Assembly (NCBI RefSeq): GCF_051307045.1
Contig: NZ_CP150452.1
Span: 2,852,001-2,916,000, forward strand
DNA: 64,000 nt
Direction of reading: 5' to 3'
Source of the DNA: Dryocola sp031988645
GTDB lineage: Bacteria > Pseudomonadota > Gammaproteobacteria > Enterobacterales > Enterobacteriaceae
The notes beneath the pieces were generated by a model that was given only the letters and a program-made list of their open reading frames with translations, was not told where the DNA came from and ran no database searches. This document shows, piece by piece, positions 9,476 to 17,784 of this stretch; the stretch's first letter is position 1, and the number at the start of each line of letters is the position of its first letter. The position numbers and the translations under genes are program-made.

Positions 9476-9614
9476 CGCCCGTCGGCCGGCCGTGCGAAAG
9501 TTTCCGCAACCTTCATGGCGGGAATATTTGATATGCTCATAATTCATGTTGTGATCGGTAGCACAATATTAAGTTTAATTGTATGATGAATGCGTTTCCC
9601 AAAGGACCATTTCC

Positions 9615-10016
9615 ATGCGCAACTCGCTCACCGTTATCTGGCAGTACCTGCGATCTTTTATCTTAATTTACCTGTGCTTATACGCGGGTATCGCCATCGC
9701 TTCGCTGCTGCCGATTACCATTCCGGGCAGCATTATCGGCATGCTGATTTTATTTGTGCTGCTTTCGCTGCAAATCCTGCCGGCGAAGTGGGTTAAGCCG
9801 AGCTGCCACCTGCTGATTCGCTATATGGCCCTGCTGTTCGTGCCGATTGGCGTGGGGGTGATGCAGTATTACGAAGTGCTCAAGGCGCAGTTCGGTCCGG
9901 TGGTGGTGTCCTGTTTTATCAGCACCCTGGTGGTGCTGATTATCGTGAGCTGGAGCTCTCATCTGGTGCACGGCGAGCGCAAAATCATCGGTGAAAACGA
10001 GGCGGATAAAAAATGA
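9615..10016 (+). CDS. yohJ: CidA/LrgA-family membrane protein YohJ
   Basis: A 133-residue protein with four predicted membrane segments, matching YohJ (132 residues in E. coli) through IPGSIIGMLILFVLL and LLIRYMALLFVPIGVGVM. The start is the ATG at 9615 after AAAGGA; an upstream ATG at 9579 would add residues unlike the family. The stop overlaps the yohK start (ATGA). LrgA/CidA proteins are holin-like and are linked to murein hydrolase control or small-metabolite export. The E. coli function is not settled. This is the first gene after the rearrangement junction. Confidence 0.93.
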   Translation: MRNSLTVIWQYLRSFILIYLCLYAGIAIASLLPITIPGSIIGMLILFVLLSLQILPAKWVKPSCHLLIRYMALLFVPIGVGVMQYYEVLKAQFGPVVVSCFISTLVVLIIVSWSSHLVHGERKIIGENEADKK

Positions 10017-10708
10017 TGCAATATATGTGGTGGTCTTTACCGCTGTCGCTGCTGGTCTTTTTTGGCGCCCGCAGGCTTGGCGCGCGTTTTAAAACGCCTT
10101 TGCTCAATCCGCTGCTGGTCTCAATGGTGGTGATTATCCCGCTGCTGATTTTTACCGGCACGCCCTATGAACATTATTTTAAAGGCAGCGAGGTGCTTAA
10201 CAATTTGCTGCAGCCCGCCGTGGTCGCCCTCGCCTTCCCGCTTTATGAACAGCTCCACCAGATCCGCGCGCGCTGGAAATCTATCATTAGCATCTGTTTT
10301 ATCGGCAGCATGGTGGCGATGATAAGCGGCACCGCCATTGCGCTGTATATGGGCGCCACGCCGGAAATTGCCGCGTCCGTCTTGCCGAAATCCGTTACCA
10401 CGCCGATTGCGATGGCGGTGGGCGGCAGCATCGGCGGGATCCCCGCCATCAGCGCGGTGTGCGTGATTTTTGTCGGCATCCTTGGGGCCGTGTTTGGCCA
10501 CACTTTACTGAACGTCATGCGCATTACGACCAAGGCTTCACGTGGCCTGGCAATGGGCACCGCCGCTCACGCCCTCGGCACGGCGCGCTGCGCGGAGTTG
10601 GATTTCCAGGAAGGGGCTTTCAGCTCGCTGGCGCTGGTCATCTGCGGGATTATAACGTCGCTTATCGCCCCGTTCCTGTTCCCGCTTATCGTGGCGCTTT
10701 TTGGCTAA
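10013..10708 (+). CDS. yohK: LrgB/CidB-family membrane protein YohK
   Basis: A 231-residue protein, identical in length to E. coli YohK. It carries the LrgB signature LPKSVTTPIAMAVGGSIGG and a conserved HALGTARCAE stretch within a multi-spanning inner-membrane protein. It is translationally coupled to yohJ by a 4-bp overlap, as expected for an LrgA/LrgB pair. No terminator is obvious before the cdd control region. Confidence 0.95.
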   Translation: MMQYMWWSLPLSLLVFFGARRLGARFKTPLLNPLLVSMVVIIPLLIFTGTPYEHYFKGSEVLNNLLQPAVVALAFPLYEQLHQIRARWKSIISICFIGSMVAMISGTAIALYMGATPEIAASVLPKSVTTPIAMAVGGSIGGIPAISAVCVIFVGILGAVFGHTLLNVMRITTKASRGLAMGTAAHALGTARCAELDFQEGAFSSLALVICGIITSLIAPFLFPLIVALFG

Positions 10709-10750
10709 AAACCTGCGACAGATCGCGCAATTCCATTTTTTATTTCATCT

Positions 10751-10806
10751 GTTGCATTTGCAATTAGATATCGATCACATATAAAGCCTCTGTTGCACCG
10801 TACACT
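10751..10806 (+). promoter_or_regulatory. cdd control region: CytR boxes, CRP site and -10
   Basis: GTTGCATT (10751-10758), a perfect CytR octamer, and a second GTTGCA (10792-10797) flank a CRP-like site TTAGA-N6-TCACA (10764-10779, 8/10, centre 10771.5). A -10 candidate TACACT lies at 10801-10806. If transcription starts near 10813, the CRP centre is at -41.5, the class II position described for E. coli cdd. CytR/CRP control is known for nucleoside catabolism genes. Confidence 0.6.
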
Positions 10807-10839
10807 AGGGTTCCATTACCTATTATGAGGCTAAGACCC

Positions 10840-11724
10840 ATGCGTTCCCGTTTTCATGCTGCTTTCGCACAGCTCCCGGCTTCACTGCAGGCCGCCCTGC
10901 AATCCCTGCTTGCCGATGACCATTTCCCGGCCATGTTCAGCGTCCGGGAAGTGGAAGCGCTGAAAAGCCAGACGGGTCTGGATGACGATGCGCTGGCCTT
11001 TGCCCTGCTTCCGCTTGCCGCCTCCTGCGCCCGCGCGGCTTTATCGGATTTTAACGTGGGTGCCGTAGCCCGCGGCGTCAGCGGCAACCTCTATTTTGGC
11101 GCCAATATGGAATTTGCCGGCACCACCATGCAGCAAACCGTTCATGCGGAACAAAGCGCCATTACCCATGCGTGGATGCGCGGCGAAAAAGCTTTGGTTT
11201 CCATTACGGTTAACTACACGCCGTGCGGCCACTGCCGTCAGTTTATGAACGAGCTGAACAGCGGCGTGAAGCTGCAAATCAATCTTCCTGGCCGCAGTCC
11301 CGCCACGCTTGGCGACTACCTGCCGGACGCTTTCGGCCCGCGCGATTTAGATATCGCCACCCTGCTGTTAGACGAGATGGATCACGGCTTCACTCTGCAA
11401 GGCGATGAGTTAAACCAGGCCGCGATTTCCGCCGCCAACCGCAGCCATGCGCCGTACAGCAAAGCGCCCGCGGGCGTTGCGCTGGAACTGCGGGACGGGA
11501 AAATTATCTGCGGCAGCTACGCCGAGAACGCGGCCTTTAACCCGTCGCTGCCTCCGCTGCAGGCCGCGCTGAACGTATTGAGCCTGTCTGGCTATGATTA
11601 CAGCGATATTCAACGCGCCGTTCTGGCCGAACGCGCCGATGCCTCGCTGACCCAGTGGGATGCGACCGTGGCCACGCTTAAAGCGCTGGGCTGCCAGAAT
11701 ATCGATCGCGCCCTGCTGGGTTAA
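10840..11724 (+). CDS. cdd: Cytidine deaminase
   Basis: A 294-residue protein, the E. coli length. It has the zinc/catalytic motifs VHAEQS (His and the proton-shuttling Glu) and PCGHC (two Cys ligands) in the N-terminal catalytic half, then a second, non-catalytic deaminase-like half (NRSHAPYSKAPAGVALE). It hydrolyses cytidine and deoxycytidine to uridine and deoxyuridine in pyrimidine salvage. The start is the ATG at 10840, ten bases after TGAGG. It is transcribed alone, with its own CytR/CRP region and terminator. Confidence 0.97.
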   Translation: MRSRFHAAFAQLPASLQAALQSLLADDHFPAMFSVREVEALKSQTGLDDDALAFALLPLAASCARAALSDFNVGAVARGVSGNLYFGANMEFAGTTMQQTVHAEQSAITHAWMRGEKALVSITVNYTPCGHCRQFMNELNSGVKLQINLPGRSPATLGDYLPDAFGPRDLDIATLLLDEMDHGFTLQGDELNQAAISAANRSHAPYSKAPAGVALELRDGKIICGSYAENAAFNPSLPPLQAALNVLSLSGYDYSDIQRAVLAERADASLTQWDATVATLKALGCQNIDRALLG

Positions 11725-11733
11725 GCTTCCCGT

Positions 11734-11757
11734 AGCGGGTGTACCCACACCCGCTTT
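11734..11757 (+). terminator. Terminator of cdd
   Basis: AGCGGGTGT-ACCC-ACACCCGCT is a perfect 9-bp stem with a 4-base loop, followed by a short TTTGCT tail, 9 bp after the cdd stop. Confidence 0.75.
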
Positions 11758-11856
11758 GCTGAAATTTAGCTCAACCAGGAGCGCACGCCTTGCTCTTAAC
11801 CCGTGGGTAAAGTAGCCTTGGATAAAATTTCATCCTATTCATGAGTCCGCAAGTCA

Positions 11857-12576
11857 ATGTTGAAGCGCTTGTTTTACAGCCTGTTAGTCATCATCGGCTT
11901 GCCTCTTTTAACCGCGCTGGGCCTTGACCGCTGGATGAGCTGGAAAACGGCCCCCTACGTTTACGACGAGCTGCAGGACCTGCCCTATCGCCAGGTGGGC
12001 GTGGTGCTCGGCACCGCCAAGTATTACCGCACCGGCGTCATCAACCAGTATTACCTCTATCGCATTCAGGGCGCGCTGAACGCCTATAACAGCGGCAAAG
12101 TTAACTACCTTTTATTAAGCGGCGACAACGCGCAGTCCAGCTATAATGAGCCGATGACGATGCGTAAGGATCTGATTGCCGCAGGCGTCGATCCTGCGGA
12201 TATCGTGCTGGATTACGCCGGTTTCCGCACGCTGGACTCCATCGTGCGCACCCGCAAAGTGTTCGACACCAACGACTTTATTATCATTACCCAGCGCTTC
12301 CACTGCGAAAGGGCGCTGTTTATCGCCCTGCATATGGGCATTCAGGCGCAGTGCTACGCCGTGCCTTCGCCTAAAAATATGATGACGGTAAGGATTCGTG
12401 AATTCGGCGCGCGTCTGGGAGCGCTTGCGGACGTGTATATTTTCAAGCGTGAACCAAGATTCCTCGGCCCGCTGGTGCCGATTCCCGCCCTGCACGAAGT
12501 TCCGGAAGATGCGCAGTCTTACCCGGCGGTAACGCCTGAGCAGCTGCTGGAAATACAGAAGAAAGGGAAAAAGTAG
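11857..12576 (+). CDS. sanA: Envelope permeability protein SanA (DUF218/YdcF-like)
   Basis: A 239-residue protein of the E. coli SanA length. An N-terminal membrane anchor (LFYSLLVIIGLPLLTALGL, about residues 5-23) is followed by the DUF218 fold with GVVLGTAKYYRTG, LLLSGDNAQSSYNEP and a late TQRFHCERALFIA. In E. coli and Salmonella SanA limits vancomycin entry at high temperature and influences envelope permeability; its enzymatic role is unclear. Here it follows cdd directly, as in E. coli, but the yeiS/yeiT/yeiA genes that separate it from mglC in E. coli are absent. Confidence 0.94.
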   Translation: MLKRLFYSLLVIIGLPLLTALGLDRWMSWKTAPYVYDELQDLPYRQVGVVLGTAKYYRTGVINQYYLYRIQGALNAYNSGKVNYLLLSGDNAQSSYNEPMTMRKDLIAAGVDPADIVLDYAGFRTLDSIVRTRKVFDTNDFIIITQRFHCERALFIALHMGIQAQCYAVPSPKNMMTVRIREFGARLGALADVYIFKREPRFLGPLVPIPALHEVPEDAQSYPAVTPEQLLEIQKKGKK

Positions 12577-12593
12577 AAGGCATACCGTTGCAA

Positions 12594-12630
12594 GAAAAAA
12601 GGTGGACAGCGCGTACGCTTATCCACCTTA
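12594..12630 (-). terminator. REP-like repeat copy 2 doubling as the mglBAC terminator
   Basis: AAGGTGGA (12599-12606) and TCCACCTT (12622-12629) pair around the GCGCGTACGCTTA core shared with the other REP-like copies. Read on the minus strand, the stem is followed by TTTTTTC, so it can act as a rho-independent terminator for the mgl operon while separating it from convergent sanA. Confidence 0.7.
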
Positions 12631-12678
12631 TAAGTCTTTCGCAGATCGGGTCGGCATAGCCGCCCGACATAACGAAGA

Positions 12679-13689
12679 TTACTTCTTACGAGCGTACTTC
12701 AGGGAGTCCAGCGCTACCGCGAAGATGATAATCCCGCCCTTGATGATGTACTGCCAGTATGGGTTCACGCCGATATAGGTCAGACCGTAGTTGATAACGG
12801 TGAAGATGATAACGCCGGTTACCACGCCAATGACCGTACCTACCCCGCCGCTGAACGACACGCCGCCGACCACGCAGGCTGCAATCGCATCGAGTTCATA
12901 CATAAAGCCGAGGTTGTTGGTCGCCGAGCCGATACGGCCTGCCTCGAGCATCCCGCCGAAGGCGTAGAAGACGCCGGACAGCGCGTAAATCATAATCAGG
13001 TTCAGCGCTACGTTTACGCCGGATACTTTCGCCGCTTCCGGGTTGCCGCCGATGGCGAAAATATTTTTACCGAAACGGGTTTTGTTCCACAGGATCCAGA
13101 CAAAGCCAATCGCAATCAACGCGTAGAAGGTGATGTACGAAAGCTTGAAATCACCCATTCTGATAAAGCCCTGGGTAAAGGTCGAGAAGCCGCTGTCAAA
13201 GCCCGCAATCGGCGATGCGCCCACGAAGTCGTAGTACAGGGAGTTGATGCCGTAAACGATGATCATGGTGCCCAGCGTGGTGATAAACGGCGTCACGTTC
13301 AAATAGGCGATGATAATACCGTTCAGCAGGCCGATGACCGCGCCGATCACGCAGACGATCAGGATAACCACCGGAATAGGCATGGTCTGCATGTCAGGGA
13401 AGACTTTGTTGACGTTTTCCATGGACTGCAGAAGCGTTGCCGCCACCACCGCCGCAAGGCCCACCTGACGACCAGCGGAAAGGTCGGTACCCTGAGTGAC
13501 AATCAGCCCGGCCACGCCCAGCGCGATAATAATACGCACTGAAGACTGGGTCAGAATGTTACTTAAGTTCATCAGGCTTAAAAACGTCGGATCCTGGAAA
13601 ATAATAATCGCCAGCAGCACCAGCAAAACGACATAAATGCCGCCTTCTTTCAGATAAGTTAGAAAACTTTTCTTATTTAACGCACTCAT
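12679..13689 (-). CDS. mglC: Galactose/methyl galactoside ABC transporter permease MglC
   Basis: A 336-residue inner-membrane permease with 8-10 hydrophobic segments. It has the ribose/galactose permease signature (GVAGLIVTQGTDLSAGRQVGL split over residues 58-78; FAIGGNPEAAKVSGV near 215). It forms the membrane channel with MglA for high-affinity uptake of galactose, methyl galactosides and glucose. It is the last gene of mglBAC, 21 bp after mglA. Confidence 0.97.
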   Translation of the reverse strand: MSALNKKSFLTYLKEGGIYVVLLVLLAIIIFQDPTFLSLMNLSNILTQSSVRIIIALGVAGLIVTQGTDLSAGRQVGLAAVVAATLLQSMENVNKVFPDMQTMPIPVVILIVCVIGAVIGLLNGIIIAYLNVTPFITTLGTMIIVYGINSLYYDFVGASPIAGFDSGFSTFTQGFIRMGDFKLSYITFYALIAIGFVWILWNKTRFGKNIFAIGGNPEAAKVSGVNVALNLIMIYALSGVFYAFGGMLEAGRIGSATNNLGFMYELDAIAACVVGGVSFSGGVGTVIGVVTGVIIFTVINYGLTYIGVNPYWQYIIKGGIIIFAVALDSLKYARKK

Positions 13690-13710
13690 TTTTCAATAGC
13701 CCCTAAATTA

Positions 13711-15229
13711 TCAAAGGTGCACAGACGCAAGACGTAATATTTCGTTCTGCGTGGTTGTTTTAGTGTCTACAATTCCCGCAACGAGGCCATTGCTCATTAC
13801 CAGAATACGGTCTGTAATCCCTAACAACTCCGGCATTTCGGACGAAATAATAATGATCCCTTTCCCTTTTTTGGCAAGCTCAGCAATCAGCTGATAAATT
13901 TCAAATTTTGCGCCTACGTCGATGCCGCGCGTAGGTTCATCAAGCATTAAAATTTCCGGCTGCGTTAACAGCCAGCGGCCAATAATTACCTTTTGTTGGT
14001 TACCGCCTGACAAAGAGCCGATCGCCGTGCGGTGCCCTGGCGTTTTAACGCGCATGGAGTCGATAACCCACTGGGTATCGCTTTTCATACGGGTGTTATC
14101 CAGCAGGCCAACTTTATTTTTATAGTTACGGATGTTTGAAATCAGCGAGTTAAAACCGATATCCAGGTAGGCGTAAATACCCGTTGAGCGTCGCTCTTCG
14201 GTAACTAACGCAAAGCCGTGGTTAATAGCTTCGTTCGCGGTGTGGTTATTAATCTTTTTGCCGTGCAGCGTAATGGTTCCGGAAGATTTTTCACGAATGC
14301 CGAATAACGTTTCCACGATGTCAGTACGCTTGGCGCCTACCAGACCGGCGATGCCGAGGATTTCCCCTTTGCGCAGGTCAAAGGAGACGTCGCGAATGGA
14401 CGGCTGGCGCAGGGAGGTCAGGTTGCGCACTTCCATAATCACTTCGCCCGGCACGTTGGATTTGTCCGGGAAGCGCTGGTTCAGGGAGCGGCCCGACCAT
14501 CATGGAAATGATCTTGTCCATGTCCAGCCCTTCAAGCGGCTGGGTGGCGATCCACTGTCCGTCACGCAAAATAGTAATCTCATCGCACAGCTGGAATATT
14601 TCTTCCATTTTGTGGGAGATATAAACGATGCCGCAGCCGCGCTCTTTTAATTTACGAATAATTTTAAAGAGGTGGTTAACTTCTTTTTCCGTCAGGGATG
14701 AGGTGGGCTCATCCATAATGACGATTTTGGCATTGTAGGAAAACGCCTTGGCGATTTCGATCATCTGCATTTGTGATACGGAAAGCGTGCCGACGCGGGC
14801 GCGCGGATCGATATCAATATCCAGCTCATCAAAAATATCTTTGGTGTCGCGGTACATCTTATCCTGATCGACAAACACGCCTTTGGTCGGATAACGACCC
14901 AGCCACATGTTGTCCATCACGGTGCGCTGCAATACCAGGTTAAGCTCCTGATGCACCATGGAAATACCGTTTTCCAGCGCCTCTTTGGTGCTGGAGAAAT
15001 TCACTTCCTGTCCCTGAAAAAGAATACTGCCGGAATCTTTACTGTAGATCCCAAAAAGGCATTTTAATAACGTGGACTTACCCGCACCGTTCTCTCCCAT
15101 TAACGCGTGAATGGAATGAGGACGCACTTTTAAATTCACATTATCGAGCGCCTTAACGCCGGGGAATGACTTGTTTATGTTGGTCATTTCCAACAAGTAT
15201 TCAGGCGAAGATGTCTGATTGCTGACCAT
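13711..15229 (-). CDS. mglA: Galactose/methyl galactoside ABC transporter ATPase MglA (frameshifted at 14490-14494)
   Basis: The restored protein has 505 residues and two ABC domains. The N-terminal one has GENGAGKST, LSVSQMQM and IMDEPTSSL. The C-terminal one lacks a normal Walker A (GLVGAKRTD) but keeps LSGGNQQK and MLDEPTRGID, as is usual for sugar importers. The start is the ATG at 15227-15229, giving MVSNQTSSPEYLLEM. On the coding strand GTCGGGCCGCTCC should read GTCGGCCGCTCC, restoring MMVGRSLNQRFPDK between the two domains. It energises galactose uptake with MglC and MglB. Confidence 0.96.
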
Positions 15230-15312
15230 AGTTATACCTGGCTGCGATAGTGTCACTGAGCGTTAGATCTGAATCGGGCGCACCTGCGCACGCCCGTTGC
15301 AATCTGTCTGAC

Positions 15313-16311
15313 TTATTTACCGACGAACTCCGCCAGGTTGTCTTTATCAACGCCGACGTAAGGAACACGGACGATTTTGTTATCGATCTTCCAGCTGGTG
15401 CCTTCCGCGGCAGGCTTGCCGTCGGCCAGGTTTTTCGCCAGATCGAAGGTTGCTTTCGCCTGGTTGTTGGCATCGTTCAGAACGGTACCGGCCATAGCGC
15501 CAGATTTAACCATCGCCAGCGCTTCTGGCAGGGCATCCACGCCGAAGACCGGAATAGAAGATTTGTTGTGTGCTTTCAGCGCTTCTACCGCGCCCATTGC
15601 CATCGCATCGTTGTTGGCGATAACCACTTCGATTTTGTTAGCGTTCGGGCCGGACAGCCAGGCGTCCATTTTATCTTTCGCCTGAGCGGTGTCCCACATG
15701 GCGGTATCCAACTGCAGCTGCTGGGTTTTCAGACCCTTAGTATTCAGCTCTTTGATAACGTAGGTGGTACGCGCTTCGGCGTCCGGGTGGCCCGGTTCGC
15801 CTTTAAGCAGCACGAACTGAACCTGGCCGTCTTTGTTCAGATCCCATGCCGGGTTGGCCGCCCAGTGTTTAGCAATCAGGTCGCCCTGGATGATGCCGGA
15901 CTCTTTGGAGTCGGTGCCCACGTAGTAAGCTTTATCGTAGCTATCCAGCGCCTTACGAGAAGGTTCTTTGTTATAGAAGACGATTGGAATGTCCTGGCCA
16001 CGAGCTTTTTCGATAACCGTGCCTGCCGCCGCCGGGTCAACCAGGTTGATAGCCAGGGCTTTCACGCCTTTCGCCAACAGCACGTCAATCTGATCGTTTT
16101 GTTTGGACTGGTCGTTCTGGGAGTCGTTCATCAGCAGCTCAACGTCCGGGCTGGCCTTGGCGTCTTTTTCAATAGCTTTGCGTACGACGGACATGAAGTT
16201 GTCGTCGTATTTGTAGATGGTCACGCCGATACGGGTATCAGCAGCGTGAGCAGCCGCGCCAAACAGCATGCAGGACATAACGGCGGACAGGGTCAAAACC
16301 TTCTTATTCAT
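15313..16311 (-). CDS. mglB: D-galactose/D-glucose-binding periplasmic protein MglB
   Basis: A 332-residue protein with a signal peptide (MNKKVLTLSAVMSCML, cleavage after AHA near residue 23). The mature type I binding protein starts ADTRIGVTIYKYDDNF. It delivers galactose and glucose to MglAC and to the Trg chemoreceptor. Residues typical of the sugar pocket (NDSQNDQSKQNDQID, VIANNDAMAMGA, GVDALPEAL) are present. It is the first gene of mglBAC, transcribed from the CRP/GalS-controlled region at 16525-16591. Confidence 0.98.
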   Translation of the reverse strand: MNKKVLTLSAVMSCMLFGAAAHAADTRIGVTIYKYDDNFMSVVRKAIEKDAKASPDVELLMNDSQNDQSKQNDQIDVLLAKGVKALAINLVDPAAAGTVIEKARGQDIPIVFYNKEPSRKALDSYDKAYYVGTDSKESGIIQGDLIAKHWAANPAWDLNKDGQVQFVLLKGEPGHPDAEARTTYVIKELNTKGLKTQQLQLDTAMWDTAQAKDKMDAWLSGPNANKIEVVIANNDAMAMGAVEALKAHNKSSIPVFGVDALPEALAMVKSGAMAGTVLNDANNQAKATFDLAKNLADGKPAAEGTSWKIDNKIVRVPYVGVDKDNLAEFVGK

Positions 16312-16531
16312 GGTATCTCCGGTTTTTTTGCAGGGTAGTACTGGTTAAATTCATGGCAGGGCAGCAATGTTATGAAAACGTTACTGAATGCCGAAAATTA
16401 TCCTGAAATAATTACTCTTCCGTGTTCTGTAACGATCCTGAACTGCATTTTATGAGGTGTTTTTCGCCGAATACCTATGGTGGAACCGAGTAGTTACCGT
16501 TACATAGTGTTTCAGCTGATAAAACGCTGAC

Positions 16532-16591
16532 ATCATAGACAGCGGCATGTTAATTAACTGTGAATTTACTCACAGATTGAAACCGGTTACA
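16532..16591 (-). promoter_or_regulatory. mglBAC promoter: perfect CRP site and GalS/GalR operator
   Basis: A perfect CRP palindrome TGTGA-ATTTAC-TCACA occupies 16559-16574 (centre 16566.5). The gal-type operator TGAAACCGGTTACA occupies 16578-16591. On the minus strand TATGAT (complement of 16532-16537) is a good -10, placing the start near 16525 and the CRP centre at -41.5. That is the class II arrangement, with the operator just upstream as in E. coli mgl. The leader to mglB (16312-16524) shows no gene. Confidence 0.85.
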
Positions 16592-16604
16592 TCAAAGTCT
16601 TTAA

Positions 16605-17627
16605 TCAGAGAGTGATCGGCGCCACAATTTGCTTTGGCGCAACCGAATGGCGGCGCACTAAAGTCGGCATAAAACAGTGCGTTGCATCCCTGTCCAGCGT
16701 CCCTGCCGCGCCCTGTAACGCCAGCTCGGTGGCCAGACGGGCCATTGAAACAATGGGGTAACGCACGGTGGTGAGCTGCGGGTCGGTGTAACGGGCGATA
16801 GGAATATCGTCAAAGCCGATAACGGAAACGTGATGGGGAACGATAATGCCGTTATCTTTCAGCGCGGTAAGCGCGCCTGCCGCCATGCTGTCATTGTAGG
16901 AAAACACCGCGCTTAGCTGCAGGTTACGTCCCAGCAGCTCAACCATGGCCGCCTCCCCGCCCTGCATATCCGGCGAGCCCACGCCAACCCAGTTTTCCGG
17001 CTGCGCGATGCCCTGCTCCGTCAGGGCGCGCAGCCAGCCTTCGCGGCGCTGCTCGTTATCTTCGATATTGTGGCTGGAAGCAAGGTAGCCGATGCGCTGA
17101 TGCCCCTGATTAAGCAGCATGCGCGTTGCCATCACCGCGCCGCTTACGTTGTCGAGGCCCACGCAGCGATGGGCGTAGCCGGGCACGATGCGGTTTATCA
17201 GCACCATGCCGGGAATGTGGTCGAGAAACTCGCCCAGCTCCGCGTCGCTCAGGGCCTTCGCGTGGACGATAAGCGCGTTGCAGCGCTGGCGAATCAGCAC
17301 CTCGATGGCGTGACGTTCTTTTTCTTCCTGATGGTAGCTGTTGCCTATCAGCACGTATTTATTGTGCTGCTGCGCCACCACGTCCACCGCTTTTACCAGC
17401 GCGCCAAAGAAAGGGTCGGACACGTCCATGACCACCACGCCGATGGTGTCGCTGACCTGGGTGGCGAGCGCCTGCGCATTTGCGTTAGGGCGATATCCTG
17501 TCTGGGAGACAGCCTGCATCACGCTTTCACGGGTTTCGGCGCTGACCAGCGCGCTGTTGTTTAGCACGCGGGACACCGTCGCCACCGAAACGCCGGCGAT
17601 ACGGGCAACGTCACGAATGGTGATCAT
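16605..17627 (-). CDS. galS: Galactose isorepressor GalS
   Basis: A 340-residue LacI-family protein. The start at 17625-17627 gives MITIRDVARIAGVSVATVSR, the canonical GalS/GalR DNA-binding domain. The effector-binding domain follows, including GVVVMDVSDPFFGALVKAVD. It represses mglBAC and itself, and is relieved by galactose or fucose. A gal-type operator lies upstream of its own start and another upstream of mglB. Its position directly upstream of mglB and its orientation match E. coli. Confidence 0.95.
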   Translation of the reverse strand: MITIRDVARIAGVSVATVSRVLNNSALVSAETRESVMQAVSQTGYRPNANAQALATQVSDTIGVVVMDVSDPFFGALVKAVDVVAQQHNKYVLIGNSYHQEEKERHAIEVLIRQRCNALIVHAKALSDAELGEFLDHIPGMVLINRIVPGYAHRCVGLDNVSGAVMATRMLLNQGHQRIGYLASSHNIEDNEQRREGWLRALTEQGIAQPENWVGVGSPDMQGGEAAMVELLGRNLQLSAVFSYNDSMAAGALTALKDNGIIVPHHVSVIGFDDIPIARYTDPQLTTVRYPIVSMARLATELALQGAAGTLDRDATHCFMPTLVRRHSVAPKQIVAPITL

Positions 17628-17719
17628 AGTTGATACCAGGCCGTTGAAAGAGTCGGTCTCATAGCTGCACCCTGTTTTTGACAAGGTAGCTATTCTGGCA
17701 GCGAGTCGGGGGAGGTTTA

Positions 17720-17753
17720 CGTGAAGAGGATCACACTCATGAAAACGGTTACA
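17720..17753 (-). promoter_or_regulatory. galS control region: CRP-like site and gal operator
   Basis: CGTGA-AGAGGA-TCACA (17720-17735, 9/10 to CRP consensus) is followed by TGAAAACGGTTACA (17740-17753), nearly the same gal operator and the same spacing as in the mglB promoter. This supports autoregulation of galS with CRP activation. Confidence 0.72.
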
Positions 17754-17784
17754 TACAATTCGTTAACCTTTGTGATGTATATCA

